The position numbers were made by a program, and so were the translations under genes. This document shows, piece by piece, positions 61,242-64,000 of a stretch of DNA of 64,000 nt. Each line of letters starts with the position of its first letter. Positions within the stretch are counted from its first letter, which is position 1. The DNA comes from Prevotella sp. (GTDB lineage: Bacteria > Bacteroidota > Bacteroidia > Bacteroidales > Bacteroidaceae): assembly GCA_017541365.1 (NCBI GenBank), contig JAFXZF010000009.1, positions 83,117 through 147,116 on the forward strand, written 5' to 3'. The notes beneath the pieces were generated by a model. That model was not told the DNA's origin. It did not search any database and worked only from the letters and a program-made list of their open reading frames with translations.

Positions 61242-63795
61242 TTATCCCCAGTGCCGTTTGTATTCTCATTATTACATCCTCGTAATGCATCTGAGTACTC
61301 ATGTCGCCAGAAGAACGACGTGACTTCAGGAGTTTCATTATAAGTATCAACTCACCACGCTTCAAACTTAGAGCATCGCTCACACGATTTATCTGCGAAG
61401 AAGACATATCTATCATCCTGTATCCGCTACCCAACTGTACTTTTGAGGTTTCCGAATTTAGACCCTTTGTATTGACCTTCACTCCCTCTTGCTCCGCTGC
61501 TGCCGTGATAAGGGCATCTACGAAATTCTTCTGCAAACTGCGTTCCATTACATTGAGAGTCTGACCTGCTATAGTCTTACCGAAAATACACTGGTGCAAC
61601 ATCTGCATCATCTCCACAGGGGTAAACGCCTTCGCACCATTCTGCCACTCGTTCTCATACATCCTGACTATACGGTCATTCGTCATCAAATCCCATAGGA
61701 CATAACTTTGGATATTCTTCAGTATCAACGCAGGTTCCTGCTCAATAATACCAGAAGGCGACTTTCGACGAAGATATACCTGAGAGGAAAACTTATTGGC
61801 AAACAACCACTTAGGGAATATCAGGACCTCATCTATCAAGAACTTGACAGACTGTCTCTGGCGTTCCTTCTCCACAAACTCATACGATGTCTTAACCTCG
61901 TAGGGCGCAGAGCCTGTTATCATAGGACGCTCCATATAGATTCCGCCTATATTTGCCATCACATGATACAGATACAATTGCCACTGTCCAACTACATATG
62001 AATAGAGCTCTGCAGCATCGTCGTAGCTCTGCTCTTGTTCTCCAGTACGTGTCCAATCAATAAGGTGGGGCATTATGCGCTTGAGGTTAGCTATACCTAG
62101 CGTAGCCGACTTTATAGGGTCATCACCCAGGTCTTCGTTGAGGGCTCGTGGGTCTATAGCAGAACGCTGCTGTTGCTGCTCACTGTAGCGATACTCCTTG
62201 CCCTGATGTTTTGCAAGAAATTCTGAGAGCACCCTTTTCTCATCCGTACCCTCAGGATACCATCGATACCCCCACTCTATAGCCATCAGGTCATACGGCC
62301 CGATATTTGGCGACCACTGTTTCACACCGTCACCTGGCTGTGCCACATAGTTGAAGCGGGCATAGTCCATGATGCTTGCTGACGTACCACCTACACGCTC
62401 CACAAACGATGCCGAGCGCAAAGAGTCTGTGGCATAGGCAGCTGAAGCTATCATATTGTGACGCAATCCAAGGGAGTGTCCCGTTTCATGACAGGCAACA
62501 AACCTTACTGCATCACCAATCAAATCCTGAGGTAAATGATGGAAAGAACGTGCACGGACATCAGTAGGTGCAGTTTGCACTATCAACCATTCACGTATCA
62601 AAGCAAGAACATTGTGCCACCATACTATGTCTGCCTCAAAAATTTCACCCGTTCGCGGATCGACGGTAGAAGGCCCCATGGCATTCTGCATCTCTGAAGC
62701 AGCATAGGTAAGCACCGAGTAGCTCAGGTCGTCACCCTCCACATCAAGGCTGTCATCGGGAACTACAGCACGTATCGCATTTTTGAAACCAGCACACTCA
62801 AAAGCCTTATTCCAATCTGTTATACCTTTTATAATATACGGACGGAGGTACTCGGGAGTTGCCCTGTCAATATAAAATACTATTGGCTTCTTGGGTTCAA
62901 CCAACTCACCTCTCATATAGGCAGCTGTATCTGTCGGTTCCAGGCGCCAACGGTTTATATATCCCGTACGTTTCGTACGTTGCTGATAATCATCATAGTA
63001 CAGCGACGGTGTGGTAAAATAGCCCACACGCCAATCCTGTTCTCTGCGGCGCATCATATCATCAGGTAGCAACATTATAGCGGTACTCACCTCAACAGTC
63101 ACATTAACCTTCGACTGACCTTCATGTACCACCGTAGTGAGTTCCGAACGAGCTACCACACTTTTGCTGTATGACTTCACACTGATGATTCGTGACATCT
63201 CCGCATCAGGACTTGTTCCAACGTTTATCTCGTTGAACACGTCATTCAGCATATTCTTCTTACCATTCAGCAAGTCTGTGACATTAAACACTACAGTAGA
63301 AGAGTCCGGCGCCACAGCCCTCACCTTCAGCGTTGCTATTATAGGGTCTATGTAATTATCCGATACAGAGCGAGAGATATCCGAGAACTTTGGCGTTTCC
63401 GGTGTTACACGTTTCTCTCGTATCACAACTTTATTAGTTGCCTTGTTCCAGTCAAAGGCTATCATCTTACTCTCGTAATTTATACCTCTGCTGGCATTCG
63501 CCTCATTAAGTTCTTCTTGCACGCGCTGCAACCTGTTATGCACGAGAAATGGCTTTCCCATTAAGTTTATTGGCATCTCCAAGTACACAGAGTCACCCTT
63601 TTGGATGACATTCATCACACCAGCCAAACTTACAGTATCACGTGAAGTTAGTTTTTCATATTGCGATGTAGTTTTCGTCGTCTGTTTAGCTTTCTTTGCC
63701 TGCATCTCCGAGAATGGGACACATAAAACAAACGCTATCAAAACTCCCCAAAATGCTACATATATATTTTTTCTTCTTACATATTTCATCCTCAT
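61231..63795 (-). CDS. Metzincin-type zinc metalloprotease (DUF5117/DUF4953 group)
   Basis: Large exported protease of 854 aa. A leader (NIYVAFWGVLIAFVLCVPFS) precedes a basic linker. The active site is ACHETGHSLGLRHNM, an HExxHxxGxxH-like zinc motif (H, H, H as ligands, Glu as base), with a Met-turn in ASIMDYARFNYV. The N-terminal domain resembles DUF5117 and the C-terminal half DUF4953. Start ATG at 63795 or 63789; the promoter lies so close that the first would give a nearly leaderless mRNA. It is the first gene of the SusCD unit. Confidence 0.9.
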   Translation of the reverse strand: MRMKYVRRKNIYVAFWGVLIAFVLCVPFSEMQAKKAKQTTKTTSQYEKLTSRDTVSLAGVMNVIQKGDSVYLEMPINLMGKPFLVHNRLQRVQEELNEANASRGINYESKMIAFDWNKATNKVVIREKRVTPETPKFSDISRSVSDNYIDPIIATLKVRAVAPDSSTVVFNVTDLLNGKKNMLNDVFNEINVGTSPDAEMSRIISVKSYSKSVVARSELTTVVHEGQSKVNVTVEVSTAIMLLPDDMMRRREQDWRVGYFTTPSLYYDDYQQRTKRTGYINRWRLEPTDTAAYMRGELVEPKKPIVFYIDRATPEYLRPYIIKGITDWNKAFECAGFKNAIRAVVPDDSLDVEGDDLSYSVLTYAASEMQNAMGPSTVDPRTGEIFEADIVWWHNVLALIREWLIVQTAPTDVRARSFHHLPQDLIGDAVRFVACHETGHSLGLRHNMIASAAYATDSLRSASFVERVGGTSASIMDYARFNYVAQPGDGVKQWSPNIGPYDLMAIEWGYRWYPEGTDEKRVLSEFLAKHQGKEYRYSEQQQQRSAIDPRALNEDLGDDPIKSATLGIANLKRIMPHLIDWTRTGEQEQSYDDAAELYSYVVGQWQLYLYHVMANIGGIYMERPMITGSAPYEVKTSYEFVEKERQRQSVKFLIDEVLIFPKWLFANKFSSQVYLRRKSPSGIIEQEPALILKNIQSYVLWDLMTNDRIVRMYENEWQNGAKAFTPVEMMQMLHQCIFGKTIAGQTLNVMERSLQKNFVDALITAAAEQEGVKVNTKGLNSETSKVQLGSGYRMIDMSSSQINRVSDALSLKRGELILIMKLLKSRRSSGDMSTQMHYEDVIMRIQTALGITKS

Positions 63796-63800
63796 GAGTG

Positions 63801-63831
63801 CAAAGATACAAAAATTTCTTACATTAACAAA
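63801..63831 (-). promoter_or_regulatory. Promoter of the metalloprotease-SusCD unit
   Basis: On the minus strand TTTG (63831-63828), a 19-bp spacer and TATCTTTG (63808-63801). Transcription would begin at about 63795, at the first start codon. Confidence 0.7.
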
Positions 63832-63847
63832 ACTTTATAAAAAAAAT

Positions 63848-63890
63848 AACAAAAAAAAGAGAGTCGCCTCATTTCTGAAGTGACTCTCTC
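63848..63890 (-). terminator. Terminator of the rRNA operon
   Basis: On the minus strand GAGAGTC, an inner imperfect stem with a GAAA loop, GACTCTC and a run of eight T. It lies about 17 bp past the 5S gene. Confidence 0.9.
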
Positions 63891-63907
63891 AGATGAAATT
63901 ATAAAGA

Positions 63908-64000
<93 letters not shown>

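Overview
The window looks like a chromosomal segment of a member of the Bacteroidales, most likely Prevotellaceae; genus and species cannot be fixed from it. Lineage evidence: an LpxC-FabZ fusion protein, a SusC/SusD pair, families largely confined to Bacteroidetes (DUF3078, DUF4835, DUF3127, GldE-type CBS protein), a short primary sigma factor, and repeated promoters of the Bacteroidetes type (TTTG about 20 bp before TAnnTTTG). Nearly all genes are housekeeping. I found no prophage, insertion sequence, integrase or CRISPR array.

Layout. 1-7.9 kb (+): lipid A genes (lpxC-fabZ, cut by the window edge, and lpxA), miaA, a class A penicillin-binding protein, a secreted glycosidase-like protein and trmN6. 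7.9-9.8 kb (-): manC and the primary sigma factor. 10.0-11.7 kb (+): a PIN-domain protein with long disordered tails, then tRNA-Ser. 11.7-18.7 kb (-): a seven-gene unit, TolC, MacA-like adaptor, ABC ATPase, ABC permease, LytS-type kinase, LytTR regulator and a small OmpA-domain protein; this is a tripartite exporter with its own two-component system. 18.7-21.0 kb (-): a gene of unknown function, ssb and gldE. 21.1-21.6 kb: four tRNA genes. 21.8-26.2 kb (-): fmt, a CLC channel, tsaC and a glucosaminidase. 26.3-26.5 kb: three tRNA genes. 26.7-30.9 kb (-): an FAD oxidoreductase and two tandem pgk genes.

31.1-42.4 kb (+): a tightly packed run of kdsC, a thioesterase, an aminosugar-kinase/RapZ fusion, a BASS transporter, a DUF3078 protein, a PIF1-like helicase, an orphan binding lipoprotein, a TPR protein and a ClpC-type ATPase without its N-domain. 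42.4-43.7 kb (-): GH25 lysozyme and DUF3127. 43.8-49.1 kb (+): dnaN, a DnaQ-like exonuclease, DUF4835, recN and engB. 49.1-53.8 kb (-): a hemerythrin-LuxR regulator, UvrD/PcrA helicase, MtgA and an OmpA lipoprotein. 53.9-54.2 kb: a 22-bp tandem repeat array. 54.2-63.8 kb (-): a SusC/SusD locus bracketed by a metzincin-type metalloprotease and a C10 cysteine peptidase, probably for protein or peptide use. The right edge holds the 3' part of a 5S rRNA gene, the end of an rRNA operon.

Most notable: the 22-bp array with a 21-bp palindrome; the hemerythrin-LuxR regulator; the kinase-RapZ fusion; the N-domain-less ClpC beside a large TPR protein; the protease-flanked SusCD locus; and period-7 repeats at about eleven gene junctions, two of which place a TTTC element exactly 19 bp before a tRNA promoter -7 box.
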